Part shown: one piece after another, positions 52,188 through 59,830 of the stretch
Layout: the number at the start of each line of letters is the position of its first letter
Numbering within the stretch: the stretch's first letter is position 1
Source of the DNA: Lysinibacillus contaminans
GTDB taxonomy: Bacteria; Bacillota; Bacilli; Bacillales_A; Planococcaceae
Assembly (NCBI RefSeq): GCF_001278945.1
Contig: NZ_LGRV01000003.1
Coordinates: 558,001-622,000, forward strand
Direction of reading: 5' to 3'
DNA length: 64,000 bases
Translations under genes and position numbers: made by a program
Notes under the pieces: model-generated
Told to the model about the DNA's origin: nothing
Database searches by the model: none
What the model saw: only the letters and a program-made list of their open reading frames with translations

Positions 52188-52904
52188 ATGCTAAAAGATG
52201 CGATTCAATCATTAGAAAATGGCTTCCAATTGTTTGATTGGTATCATGTGAGTTGGTTGGTGTTAACGGCACTTGTTATTTTTATAATGTTTAAAATTTA
52301 TCGTCAGGCGGATTTGAAAAAGCGGAGGAAAATTCGTATTATATGGGCACTTGTTATTTTGATGCTTGAGGGCATCAAAAATCTAGTGTTAGTAGGGCAA
52401 GATGCGTTTTGGTATGGATCATTGCCATTTCATCTTTGCGGATTGGGCATTTTTATCGTACTTGTTCATGCATTTCGGAAAGGTCATTCTGTAGATATGT
52501 TGCTCTATTGTTTGACGTTGCCAGGTGCATTCATGTCGTTATTAACACCAGATTGGACGGATGTATCAGCATTTAATTATTTACATTTCCATAGTTTTTT
52601 ATTTCATCTTCTTTTGTTTGCGTATCCTGTGACGATGTTAGCAGCACAAGAGTTACAGCTATCCATTCGTAAAATATGGCAACCAATCTTATTTTTATGT
52701 ATCATCGTACCGCTTATTTACGTCTTGAATGTGGTGTGGGGGACGAATTTTATGTTTTTAAACGAACCACCAGCAGGGACACCTTTAGTGCTACTCGAGG
52801 ACATTGTTGGAGAAAAGTATTATATAATCGGATTCATTGGTCTTGTCATCGTTTATTGGATCCTACTGTTATTGCCAATTGTTTTTTTGAAAAAGCGTCA
52901 ATAG
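52188..52904 (+). CDS. TIGR02206/YwaF-like membrane protein (copy 1)
   Basis: The 238-residue polytopic protein has about seven helices. Family features are GFQLFDWYHVSWLV at the start, LPFHLCGLGIFIVLVHAF, SFLFHLLLFAYPVTML and TNFMFLNEPPAGTPLVLLED. The family function is unknown. GAGGTG precedes ATG 52188. A paralogue lies 650 bp away on the other strand (53551-54288). A terminator (52919-52960) follows. Confidence 0.88.
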   Translation: MLKDAIQSLENGFQLFDWYHVSWLVLTALVIFIMFKIYRQADLKKRRKIRIIWALVILMLEGIKNLVLVGQDAFWYGSLPFHLCGLGIFIVLVHAFRKGHSVDMLLYCLTLPGAFMSLLTPDWTDVSAFNYLHFHSFLFHLLLFAYPVTMLAAQELQLSIRKIWQPILFLCIIVPLIYVLNVVWGTNFMFLNEPPAGTPLVLLEDIVGEKYYIIGFIGLVIVYWILLLLPIVFLKKRQ

Positions 52905-52918
52905 TAGTTTAAAAGATA

Positions 52919-52960
52919 GAGGCGAACTTCAATTATATTGAAGTCAGCCTTTTTTGCTTT
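52919..52960 (+). terminator. Intrinsic terminator after YwaF-like copy 1
   Basis: Stem AGGCGAACTTCAAT / ATTGAAGTCAGCCT with one mismatch, then six T. Confidence 0.85.
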
Positions 52961-53065
52961 GGTGCATACAATTTGCAATGAACGAGTATGGTAGATTAGT
53001 ATAAAATTTAAATGTTGATGCAATCAGAATACAAGCTAAAAGAAGAATGGAAGGGGATGATTGAG

Positions 53066-53536
53066 ATGATCCAATTGCAAAACATGAACAACCTTGATTT
53101 TGAGGATTATATGGCAAGTGCCATTACCGACTACGCAGTAGATAAGGTTGCAGCAGGTGCCTGGGCTAAAGCGGAGTCAGAGCAATTATCGAAAGAAGCG
53201 TTTGAAAGATTATTGCCAAAAGGTGTGAATACAGAAAACGAATATCTTTTTTCCATCCTAAATTCCGAAGCTAGTCAAAAAGTTGGTTACTTATGGTTCC
53301 AATTAAGTGAAACATTGTTGGGGAAAACAGCTTTTATTTTGGATTTCGTCATTTTTGAACAATATCGCGGTAGGGGATATGGGCATCAAACGTTGAAGGT
53401 TCTCGAAGAAGTCGCTAAAAATCTCGACATTCATAAAATTGCTCTACACGTATTTGCACACAATACAACAGCCATTGCCCTATATGAAAAGGTTGGTTAT
53501 AAAAACACGGATATCACGATGGCAAAATATTTATAA
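53066..53536 (+). CDS. GNAT family N-acetyltransferase
   Basis: The 156-residue acetyltransferase shows KVGYLWFQLSE, the beta4 strand AFILDFVIFEQYRGRGYGHQTL (acetyl-CoA loop RGRGYG), and HKIALHVFAHNTTAIALYEKVGYK. These are motif A and B of the GNAT fold. The start ATG 53066 is chosen because AAGGGG lies nine bases upstream; ATG 53057 abuts it. Substrate unknown. The gene is wedged between two YwaF-like paralogues in convergent orientation to the second. Confidence 0.93.
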   Translation: MIQLQNMNNLDFEDYMASAITDYAVDKVAAGAWAKAESEQLSKEAFERLLPKGVNTENEYLFSILNSEASQKVGYLWFQLSETLLGKTAFILDFVIFEQYRGRGYGHQTLKVLEEVAKNLDIHKIALHVFAHNTTAIALYEKVGYKNTDITMAKYL

Positions 53537-53550
53537 AAAACGTATAAAGA

Positions 53551-54288
53551 TCAACTTACATGAGTCTTCCTATACAATACTTTTTTCATGACACTAACAG
53601 GCGCATACATCACGAACCAAACAACAATAATCAACCCAGCAAAGCCTATTAAATAGCCAGGATTTCCGAACCATTGCTCTAGTAAAACAAGAGGAGAGCC
53701 GGGTGAGGGGGTGTTCAGAAACATGAAATTCAAATCGTAATACTTGTTAAAGAAATATATTGGGAACGCCGTAATAGACAAAGCAATTGCCACCTTATGT
53801 AATTGACGCCAATCTGGAACAAGTTCGCCTGTAGCAAGGAGCAAAATTGGATAAGCAATTAAAAGGCCATGTATGATAAAGCTATGATTATGCATATAGG
53901 AAAAGATTGCTGTTGTCGTCCACTCAGGAAAAATAAGGGCAGCAAGTGCACCTGGAAACACCAGGGCATAGAGCATTTCTTTATTCGTTTTAGTTGGAAG
54001 AAATGCGTGCCAAAAAACAATGAATATCGCCAAGCTACATAAATGTAATGGTAAATAATAAAATGAAAAAGTACCTTGTGAAACATGATATAAATCTTTT
54101 ACAATCTCCATCGCCAAGATGATACAGGCGAGAGATTTCCGTATTTTTAGACGTGTAGACAGTGAAGCTTGTCGGTAATACCTCGTCAATATAGATACGA
54201 CAAGGCAAATACTTAGTAACCAACCAAAATGGATGCGGTCATATAATTGAAATCCTCCAGTAAAAAGTAAAAGTACAGATACAGGCAT
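53551..54288 (-). CDS. TIGR02206/YwaF-like membrane protein (copy 2)
   Basis: The 245-residue polytopic protein is clearly homologous to the one at 52188. Shared segments are GFQLYDRIHFGWLLS, LPLHLCSLAIFIVFWHAF, HSFIIHGLLIAYPILLL and LNFMFLNTPSPGSPLVLLEQ. The C-terminus is more basic. GAAGGAGTTACTTAT lies upstream of its ATG. Identity looks moderate rather than recent, so this is an old duplication. Function unknown. Confidence 0.88.
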   Translation of the reverse strand: MPVSVLLLFTGGFQLYDRIHFGWLLSICLVVSILTRYYRQASLSTRLKIRKSLACIILAMEIVKDLYHVSQGTFSFYYLPLHLCSLAIFIVFWHAFLPTKTNKEMLYALVFPGALAALIFPEWTTTAIFSYMHNHSFIIHGLLIAYPILLLATGELVPDWRQLHKVAIALSITAFPIYFFNKYYDLNFMFLNTPSPGSPLVLLEQWFGNPGYLIGFAGLIIVVWFVMYAPVSVMKKVLYRKTHVS

Positions 54289-54487
54289 ATATAAGTAACT
54301 CCTTCCTATTGGTTCTTAAAGTAATATTCAAGAATGGAAGTGCAGATTCCTTTTATCTACTGTTGGAGAAATAATGTACCTGGAGTACTATAGTTGCAAT
54401 ATTAACGGCTCCCTATTTTACGAAAATGATAAATAGAGTGAAATTCGTTATAATAATGTAGAAATCTAAAATAGGGAGTGTTGTGTA

Positions 54488-55024
54488 ATGTTTACTGTAG
54501 ATGAAGCCTGTCTTGTTGTAATCGATGTACAAGGCAAACTAGCAACAATCGTAGATAATAGTGAGGAAGTTATTCAAAATGTTTCAAAGCTCGTACAAGC
54601 AATGCAAGCTTTAGACGTACCTATCCTTTGGCTTGAACAAAACCCAAGTCGTTTAGGCGGGACAGCTCTGGATATTGCACAGCATATGCAAGGTCAAGCG
54701 ATTGCTAAAATGGATTTTAGCGCATGTCGGGAACAGGTCTTTATCGATGCAGTCAAAGCGAGTGGTCGTACGAAATTCATATTAACGGGTATTGAAACGC
54801 ATATTTGTGTCTATCAAACAGCAAGACAGCTAAAGGAGCAGGGCTTTGAGGTAGAGGTCGTGGTGGATGCGGTGTCTTCGCGTACGAAATTGAATAAGGA
54901 AATAGGACTTTCAAAAATGCAGGCACTTGGTATTTTGCCTACGAGTACAGAAATGATTTTATACGAACTACTGCAAAGAGCAGATCATGAACATTTTAAA
55001 ACAGTGTTAAAACTTGTGAAATAA
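54488..55024 (+). CDS. Isochorismatase-like cysteine hydrolase
   Basis: The 178-residue alpha/beta hydrolase of the isochorismatase superfamily has catalytic Asp in VVIDVQGKLA, Lys in AIAKMDFSA and Cys in GIETHICVYQTA, all intact. The C-terminal part has TEMILYELLQRADHEHFK, typical of the YcaC-related subgroup. The substrate is unknown. GGGAGTG precedes ATG 54488. The gene is followed by a bidirectional terminator. Confidence 0.93.
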   Translation: MFTVDEACLVVIDVQGKLATIVDNSEEVIQNVSKLVQAMQALDVPILWLEQNPSRLGGTALDIAQHMQGQAIAKMDFSACREQVFIDAVKASGRTKFILTGIETHICVYQTARQLKEQGFEVEVVVDAVSSRTKLNKEIGLSKMQALGILPTSTEMILYELLQRADHEHFKTVLKLVK

Positions 55025-55036
55025 AAGTATGACAAA

Positions 55037-55072
55037 AAAACATCAAAGTCGCATTAGCGACTTTGATGTTAT
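55037..55072. terminator. Bidirectional terminator
   Basis: Perfect stem AACATCAAAGTCGC/GCGACTTTGATGTT with loop ATTA, between the convergent isochorismatase-like and PCYCGC genes. Confidence 0.88.
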
Positions 55073-55578
55073 ACTGGCATTTTTGTTGGTGTTGGTTCTG
55101 CGTATCCTTCTTTGTAAGCCTCATCAATAGCTTCGCGGATTTCTTTTAGGCTCTTGCCGTCTTTATGCATTTTCGCTGATTGTAAAGCAATTTCAAGACA
55201 AGCAAGACAACGTGTACCATGGTCATCCCAAACGATCGTACCATCTTCACGTTTTTCTTGAATGAAACAATTTAAGTTGCTTTTATGACCAACGGATTCG
55301 CCACAACCACAATAGCAAGGAATCCATTCTAAAATTTCAGTAGTTTGTCCAGCGATTTGATAGACTAAGCGAATATTTTCGTTTTGGCTATCTAAAAAAG
55401 ATGGTAAAACATCTGCACCTGTTGTCTCTTCTTGAATATCACCAGAAGCATGTTCGTGCCCTTCATGTGAAGCTACTTGTTGTGCAGGTTCTTCTGGTTC
55501 CTCAGCTGTATTTTTTTCTGCCCCACAAGCACTTAAAATTAATAAGGATACCATAAAAATAGATGCTAATTTTTTCAA
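55069..55578 (-). CDS. PCYCGC-motif lipoprotein
   Basis: The 169-residue exported lipoprotein has signal peptide and lipobox (LLILSAC), then an acidic His-rich linker (HEGHEHASGD). The conserved domain has PCYCGCGESVGHKSNLNCF and RCLACLEIALQSAKMHKDGKS. The many conserved cysteines suggest metal or heme-related binding; the family function is not established. GGAGGTATTATACTT lies before the start. It is monocistronic. Confidence 0.92.
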   Translation of the reverse strand: MKKLASIFMVSLLILSACGAEKNTAEEPEEPAQQVASHEGHEHASGDIQEETTGADVLPSFLDSQNENIRLVYQIAGQTTEILEWIPCYCGCGESVGHKSNLNCFIQEKREDGTIVWDDHGTRCLACLEIALQSAKMHKDGKSLKEIREAIDEAYKEGYAEPTPTKMPV

Positions 55579-55655
55579 GTATAATACCTCCTACAAGTAT
55601 ACAATGCCCACATTATAACATGATTGATTGGCTGCTGGTAGAAGGTTAAAGACAT

Positions 55656-57959
55656 TTAGTGGAATATATTTGATTCTCGGGATTTCCTCATTAAGTTCTC
55701 CATCTTTTCACTTAGCAGTTTTTTGAAGAAATAACCAAAAAGAATAAAGAAGAGCCACACGAATAACATAACACCCATATCAATAAAAACTTTCCCCCAA
55801 ATTATACCTCCAACGGCTTCTCGCATCATTTCAATCGCATACGTAAAGGGTAAAAATGGATTAATAATTTGAAAGAATTTAGGCAAAAGTTCAACAGGAT
55901 ATGTCCCACCTGAACCAGCAATTTGCAAGACGAGCATTACGATAGCCAAAGCCTTGCCAATATTCCCGAAAACGGTTACAAGGGTGTAAACAATTGTAAC
56001 AAATACAAAGCTAATAAAGAGCGAGAATAGTACAAAGTAAAGTGGAGCACTAATGGAACCATCTAACAATAAAATGTCACCTGTTGAAATAATGATTGTT
56101 TGTAAAAAGGAAAGCGTTGCGAATGTAAGTAAGCGTCCAAAATAGACTTCTCGTATGCTGTATGTTTTTCCATGGTGTATATCTACCGCAAGAAGTGAAA
56201 TCAGCAATAAACAGCCAACCCAAATCGCTAGTACCGTGTAAAAAGGTGTCATACTCGTGCCGTAATTAGCGATTGGAAACATTCTGTGTTCTTCTAATTT
56301 AATGGGCTCCTCGAAGAAATCTCGTTCTGCATTGACATCATTTTTTAGTAACTGAACGATTTCGGTAATATCTGCTTCATTGTTTAAAGTACGGAGCTCC
56401 TCTGCTAGTTCAACAATTTTCTTATTTAGCGTTGGAATATTTGGTTGAACTTGATCGAGTATATTCGAGGCAGTCGACAAAGTCCCTTGTGTGTTTTTTA
56501 ACAGTTGTGTTGCTTGTGGAATCGCATTTTGGACTTTATTTAACATTGTAGAGGCACTTGTTAGGGTGTTTTTTGCCCCAGCTAAAGTTGAGTTGATTTG
56601 TGTTTCAAATTGATTGACATAGTCGTTGAAAAATTGATCTAAATGGTCCGTAATATTTTGTGCAACTTGTTGTAAATGAGCAATATCATTTTTGATGGAT
56701 TCGCTACTACCATTTGTTGTGTCTAGCTGTTGTACATTGTTAGACACTTCCGTTAATAATGATTTTAATTGATTGAGCTGCGTGAGCGATTTGGAAGGGT
56801 AGTCCTCTAAATTTGAATTCGTTTGTAATAGTTTTTGCACAGATTGTAGTTGTTGAATTAACTTATTAGTCTCTAGTTGTGTCGATTCTTCAGAAGTATT
56901 TTGTTGTAATTGTGTAATTGTATTTTGTATAGAATTTTCTAGTTGTTCACGTGCTGCTGATTCAGTACTAGTTACTTTTTGTAGGGTCTCCATGGATTGA
57001 ATACTATTATTTACAAGTTGCTGAGCTTCCAATAGTTGTTTTTGAATTTGACTTACGTTAGTGCCGTTAGAAGGCATATTTTGAAGTTGTTCAAGTAACT
57101 GGTTAAAATTAGTTTTTATACTTTGGATCGTCGCTGAATTTTCTATGACAATGGGCGATAAATTCTGCAACATTGTATCTACTTTATTAATAAGTGTTAA
57201 GCCACTATCTATAGAGGAAAGTCCGGTATCTGTGACTTTTTGTACTTCAGGAATTTGCGCTAGGGCACCATTTACTAATTTTAGTGCTGCTTTTGCATCG
57301 TTTGTTGATTGAGTAAGTATTGATTCGATTTCGGGTAAATGTTGTTCAATGGAAAAAATATAATTCTCGAATTTATTGATATCAGGAATTTGTTTCTCCA
57401 CTTCGATACCAACTGTATTAAAAATATCGAAAATCGTTCCATTTACTGTTGATACAAATTCACTTGAAATTTGATCTCTAATTACACTGGCACCTTTGCT
57501 GGTGATTTTTGGTGCAATCGGGTTAATTTTTTCATTTACGTAATAGTCAATCTGGGCTTTAGTAGGTGTATCGGTCATAATGGAAGTTAAATTTTGCGAA
57601 AAATCATTTGGTACGATAATGGCTGCGAAATAGTCACCATCTTTTAGTTGATCTAGTGCTTCTGCTCTCGAAATAAAATGCCAAGAAAAATTTTCGTTTG
57701 CAGCTAAATTCGTGATTATTTCATTACCTACATTTAAATCCTTTCCGTTGACGATTGCTCCCGTATCTTCATTGACAATGGCAATTTTCATATTGGCTGT
57801 GTTTGCATATGGATCCATTGAAGCATAAATGTTAAACCATGCATAAAGAGAAGGCAAAAAGATCAGACCACTAATAATGACCGCTGTTACCCAATTTGTT
57901 AGAATGTTCTTGATATCTGTTTTGTAAATTTGAAAAATATGTTGGATAGAGGATTTCAT
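55656..57959 (-). CDS. YhgE/Pip domain membrane protein
   Basis: The 767-residue protein has an N-terminal TM (about residues 18-38, LTNWVTAVIISGLIFLPSLYAWFN) and the YhgE N-terminal domain (MKIAIVNEDTGAIVNG, DGDYFAAIIVPNDFS). A long extracellular coiled-coil of Gln, Leu and Ser-rich repeats spans about 190-550. About six C-terminal helices resemble ABC-2 permeases. It is related to phage infection protein Pip and to the EsaA/YueB component of type VII secretion. ATG 57959 is preferred over GTG 57971. No other secretion genes adjoin. Confidence 0.9.
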   Translation of the reverse strand: MKSSIQHIFQIYKTDIKNILTNWVTAVIISGLIFLPSLYAWFNIYASMDPYANTANMKIAIVNEDTGAIVNGKDLNVGNEIITNLAANENFSWHFISRAEALDQLKDGDYFAAIIVPNDFSQNLTSIMTDTPTKAQIDYYVNEKINPIAPKITSKGASVIRDQISSEFVSTVNGTIFDIFNTVGIEVEKQIPDINKFENYIFSIEQHLPEIESILTQSTNDAKAALKLVNGALAQIPEVQKVTDTGLSSIDSGLTLINKVDTMLQNLSPIVIENSATIQSIKTNFNQLLEQLQNMPSNGTNVSQIQKQLLEAQQLVNNSIQSMETLQKVTSTESAAREQLENSIQNTITQLQQNTSEESTQLETNKLIQQLQSVQKLLQTNSNLEDYPSKSLTQLNQLKSLLTEVSNNVQQLDTTNGSSESIKNDIAHLQQVAQNITDHLDQFFNDYVNQFETQINSTLAGAKNTLTSASTMLNKVQNAIPQATQLLKNTQGTLSTASNILDQVQPNIPTLNKKIVELAEELRTLNNEADITEIVQLLKNDVNAERDFFEEPIKLEEHRMFPIANYGTSMTPFYTVLAIWVGCLLLISLLAVDIHHGKTYSIREVYFGRLLTFATLSFLQTIIISTGDILLLDGSISAPLYFVLFSLFISFVFVTIVYTLVTVFGNIGKALAIVMLVLQIAGSGGTYPVELLPKFFQIINPFLPFTYAIEMMREAVGGIIWGKVFIDMGVMLFVWLFFILFGYFFKKLLSEKMENLMRKSRESNIFH

Positions 57960-58155
57960 GCAATAAATCACTTCACATTCATTTTGATTTTATATTAAGT
58001 AGGATTCCAAAAATGAATTGAATTATGATGAAATAATGTAAAAGATAATTGTAAAAGACAAATTAGTTTACTATGAATTAAAAACACTTTATAATCAATC
58101 GCGAATGCACTAAAAATAGGGTGTTTTAGTGTCAAAAAGGGAGGAATACAATCTA

Positions 58156-58632
58156 GTGAAAAAGCTACTTATTATTGGCTCTATTATTGTTTTGTTATTT
58201 GCAGCAGTGATTGTCCTAACGAATATGTCTAACAACAAAAAGCTATCAGGCGCAAATAATCCATATGGCGATAAAGAGCTACAACAAGAAACAATTGATC
58301 AATTGGATGATGAAAATTACCAAAACATTATGTTACCTGATGAACTTGAAAAGAAAATTGCAGCAGGTGAAGATGTGAATGCCTATTTCTTCGGTCCGGA
58401 TTGTATACACTGTCAAGCGTTTACACCTGTATTAATGCCTATCGCTGATGAACTTGGCATTGACATTGCGCAATTAAACGTTCTTGAATATCCTGAATTA
58501 TGGGATAAATATAATATTGAAGCAACACCAACATTCATTCGTTTTGAAGATGGGAAAGAGGTAGCTCGTTTCCTAGGTGCTTTAGAAGAAGCAGATTTAC
58601 GCGCATTTTTTGATGCGGAAGTTTTAAAATAA
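58156..58632 (+). CDS. Membrane-anchored thioredoxin-like protein
   Basis: The 158-residue protein has one N-terminal membrane anchor (LLIIGSIIVLLFAAVIVL) and an extracytoplasmic thioredoxin fold. The CxxC site is GPDCIHCQAF and the cis-Pro loop is IEATPTFIRFEDGKEV. It is probably a thiol-disulfide oxidoreductase at the outer membrane face. The start is GTG 58156 with GGGAGG 11 bases upstream; a longer in-frame start at 58129 would overlap that site. Confidence 0.9.
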   Translation: MKKLLIIGSIIVLLFAAVIVLTNMSNNKKLSGANNPYGDKELQQETIDQLDDENYQNIMLPDELEKKIAAGEDVNAYFFGPDCIHCQAFTPVLMPIADELGIDIAQLNVLEYPELWDKYNIEATPTFIRFEDGKEVARFLGALEEADLRAFFDAEVLK

Positions 58633-58764
58633 GATAGTACAGGATCTCTTACATGTTAGTTGTAAGGGATTTTTCTAATTTATCAGAGCATTTTCTTGTG
58701 ATGAGTTTTGGTAGTGTATACTATACGTACGGAAAACAAGTTGTGAATAATGGGGGAAATATGT

Positions 58765-59466
58765 ATGACAATGGATGATTATTTTTACAATGGTGAGCTG
58801 ATGAAGTGCTATGAAGCTGCTAAGCAAGTAACGGATGGACATGAAAAGGAATTAGCCGATAAATACATAGCATTATTAGTGGAATATGATTTTGCTTCAT
58901 ATCCTAAACCGACACTAGCAGTAGTGGAGCAAGAGGAAGAGCGTGCCGATGAAAGCTATCCTGCTTCTGACTTGGTAACAGAGATACGCGCTATAAAAGA
59001 CGAAACGGTGTTTACGCAGCGTGTAAAGGAACTAGAAGAAGTGGCAACAACGGGCACAGAAGATGAAAAGGCACAGTCTTTCTTCACACAAGCTGAGCTA
59101 TTCTTATTTGCACACCATTACAATGAAAGTGTACATTGCTTCACACAAGCTGTTAAAGCGAACCCAAATAAGGCATTATACTGGGGTATGACAGGACAAA
59201 CGATGCACCGCTTTGGATGGATGCCATTTGATGCGCTAGGTTATTTAGAGCAAGCGATTCAATTAGATCCTACGAATGCGCGTTGGAAATGGAACAAAGC
59301 GCTGGTACTCATTCAATTAGCGAAAGATTTACAAATGGCGCCGTTTATCGCCAATGCTGCATTAACTTTAGAAGAGGCAGTTGCTCATTGTGGCGAACAT
59401 CAATTATCGTTAAAAGATGCTATTCAAAATACGCTTGATAATATGGATAGTTATGTATTTTCGTAA
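58765..59466 (+). CDS. TPR-like tetratricopeptide protein
   Basis: The 233-residue cytoplasmic protein has a variable acidic N-terminal half. TPR-like helices occur at about 100-180 (FFTQAELFLFAHHYNESVHCFTQAVK and GYLEQAIQLDPTNARWKWNKAL). TPR domains mediate protein contacts; the partner is unknown. GGGGGAAA precedes ATG 58765. It ends with a perfect terminator. Confidence 0.85.
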   Translation: MTMDDYFYNGELMKCYEAAKQVTDGHEKELADKYIALLVEYDFASYPKPTLAVVEQEEERADESYPASDLVTEIRAIKDETVFTQRVKELEEVATTGTEDEKAQSFFTQAELFLFAHHYNESVHCFTQAVKANPNKALYWGMTGQTMHRFGWMPFDALGYLEQAIQLDPTNARWKWNKALVLIQLAKDLQMAPFIANAALTLEEAVAHCGEHQLSLKDAIQNTLDNMDSYVFS

Positions 59467-59830
59467 AATGAAAAGAGTTGTCTCAAAAGTCACTGAGACA
59501 ACTCTTTTCTACGTAAAATTTATAAAAAATCTACTAAAATCCCTCGTTTTTAAGAGTATATTATTATTCGAAAGATAGGTTGTTTGATAGTGCCTTTATT
59601 TTTGTGAAAACCTAAACAATCTGCTTTAAGCGTTCATTTTACTGACAACCTTTATTTCCGGAATAGTTTAATAATTATTATTACAATAATTGTATTTCGT
59701 GGTAATATTATTATAATGTTAGTGTGAAATAAAACCTTATAAAGCTATTTATTTTAAGCATTAGTTACTGTACTAAATATTTCAAATTGCATCTCTAATT
59801 TTAAAATAAATAGAATGGAGGTACGTAAAT
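59467..59830. other. Intergenic region before the MASE3-GGDEF-EAL gene
   Basis: It opens with the terminator GAAAAGAGTTGTCTCA/TGAGACAACTCTTTTC (59470-59509). It then holds an AT-rich region with palindrome TAATAATTATTATTA (59669-59683) and a promoter TTGTAT-16-TATAAT (59690-59717) for the downstream gene. Confidence 0.7.
59669..59717 (+). promoter_or_regulatory. Promoter of the MASE3-EAL gene with adjacent 7-1-7 palindrome
   Basis: -35 TTGTAT (59690-59695), 16 bp, -10 TATAAT (59712-59717). Six bases upstream lies the perfect palindrome TAATAATTATTATTA, one base per arm away from both Fur and PerR consensus boxes. In such AT-rich DNA the palindrome may be accidental. Confidence 0.45.

Noticed and set aside
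52075-52272. 65-codon minus-strand ORF before the YwaF-like gene
   Set aside because: It overlaps the start of the well-supported plus-strand gene and has no ribosome binding site.
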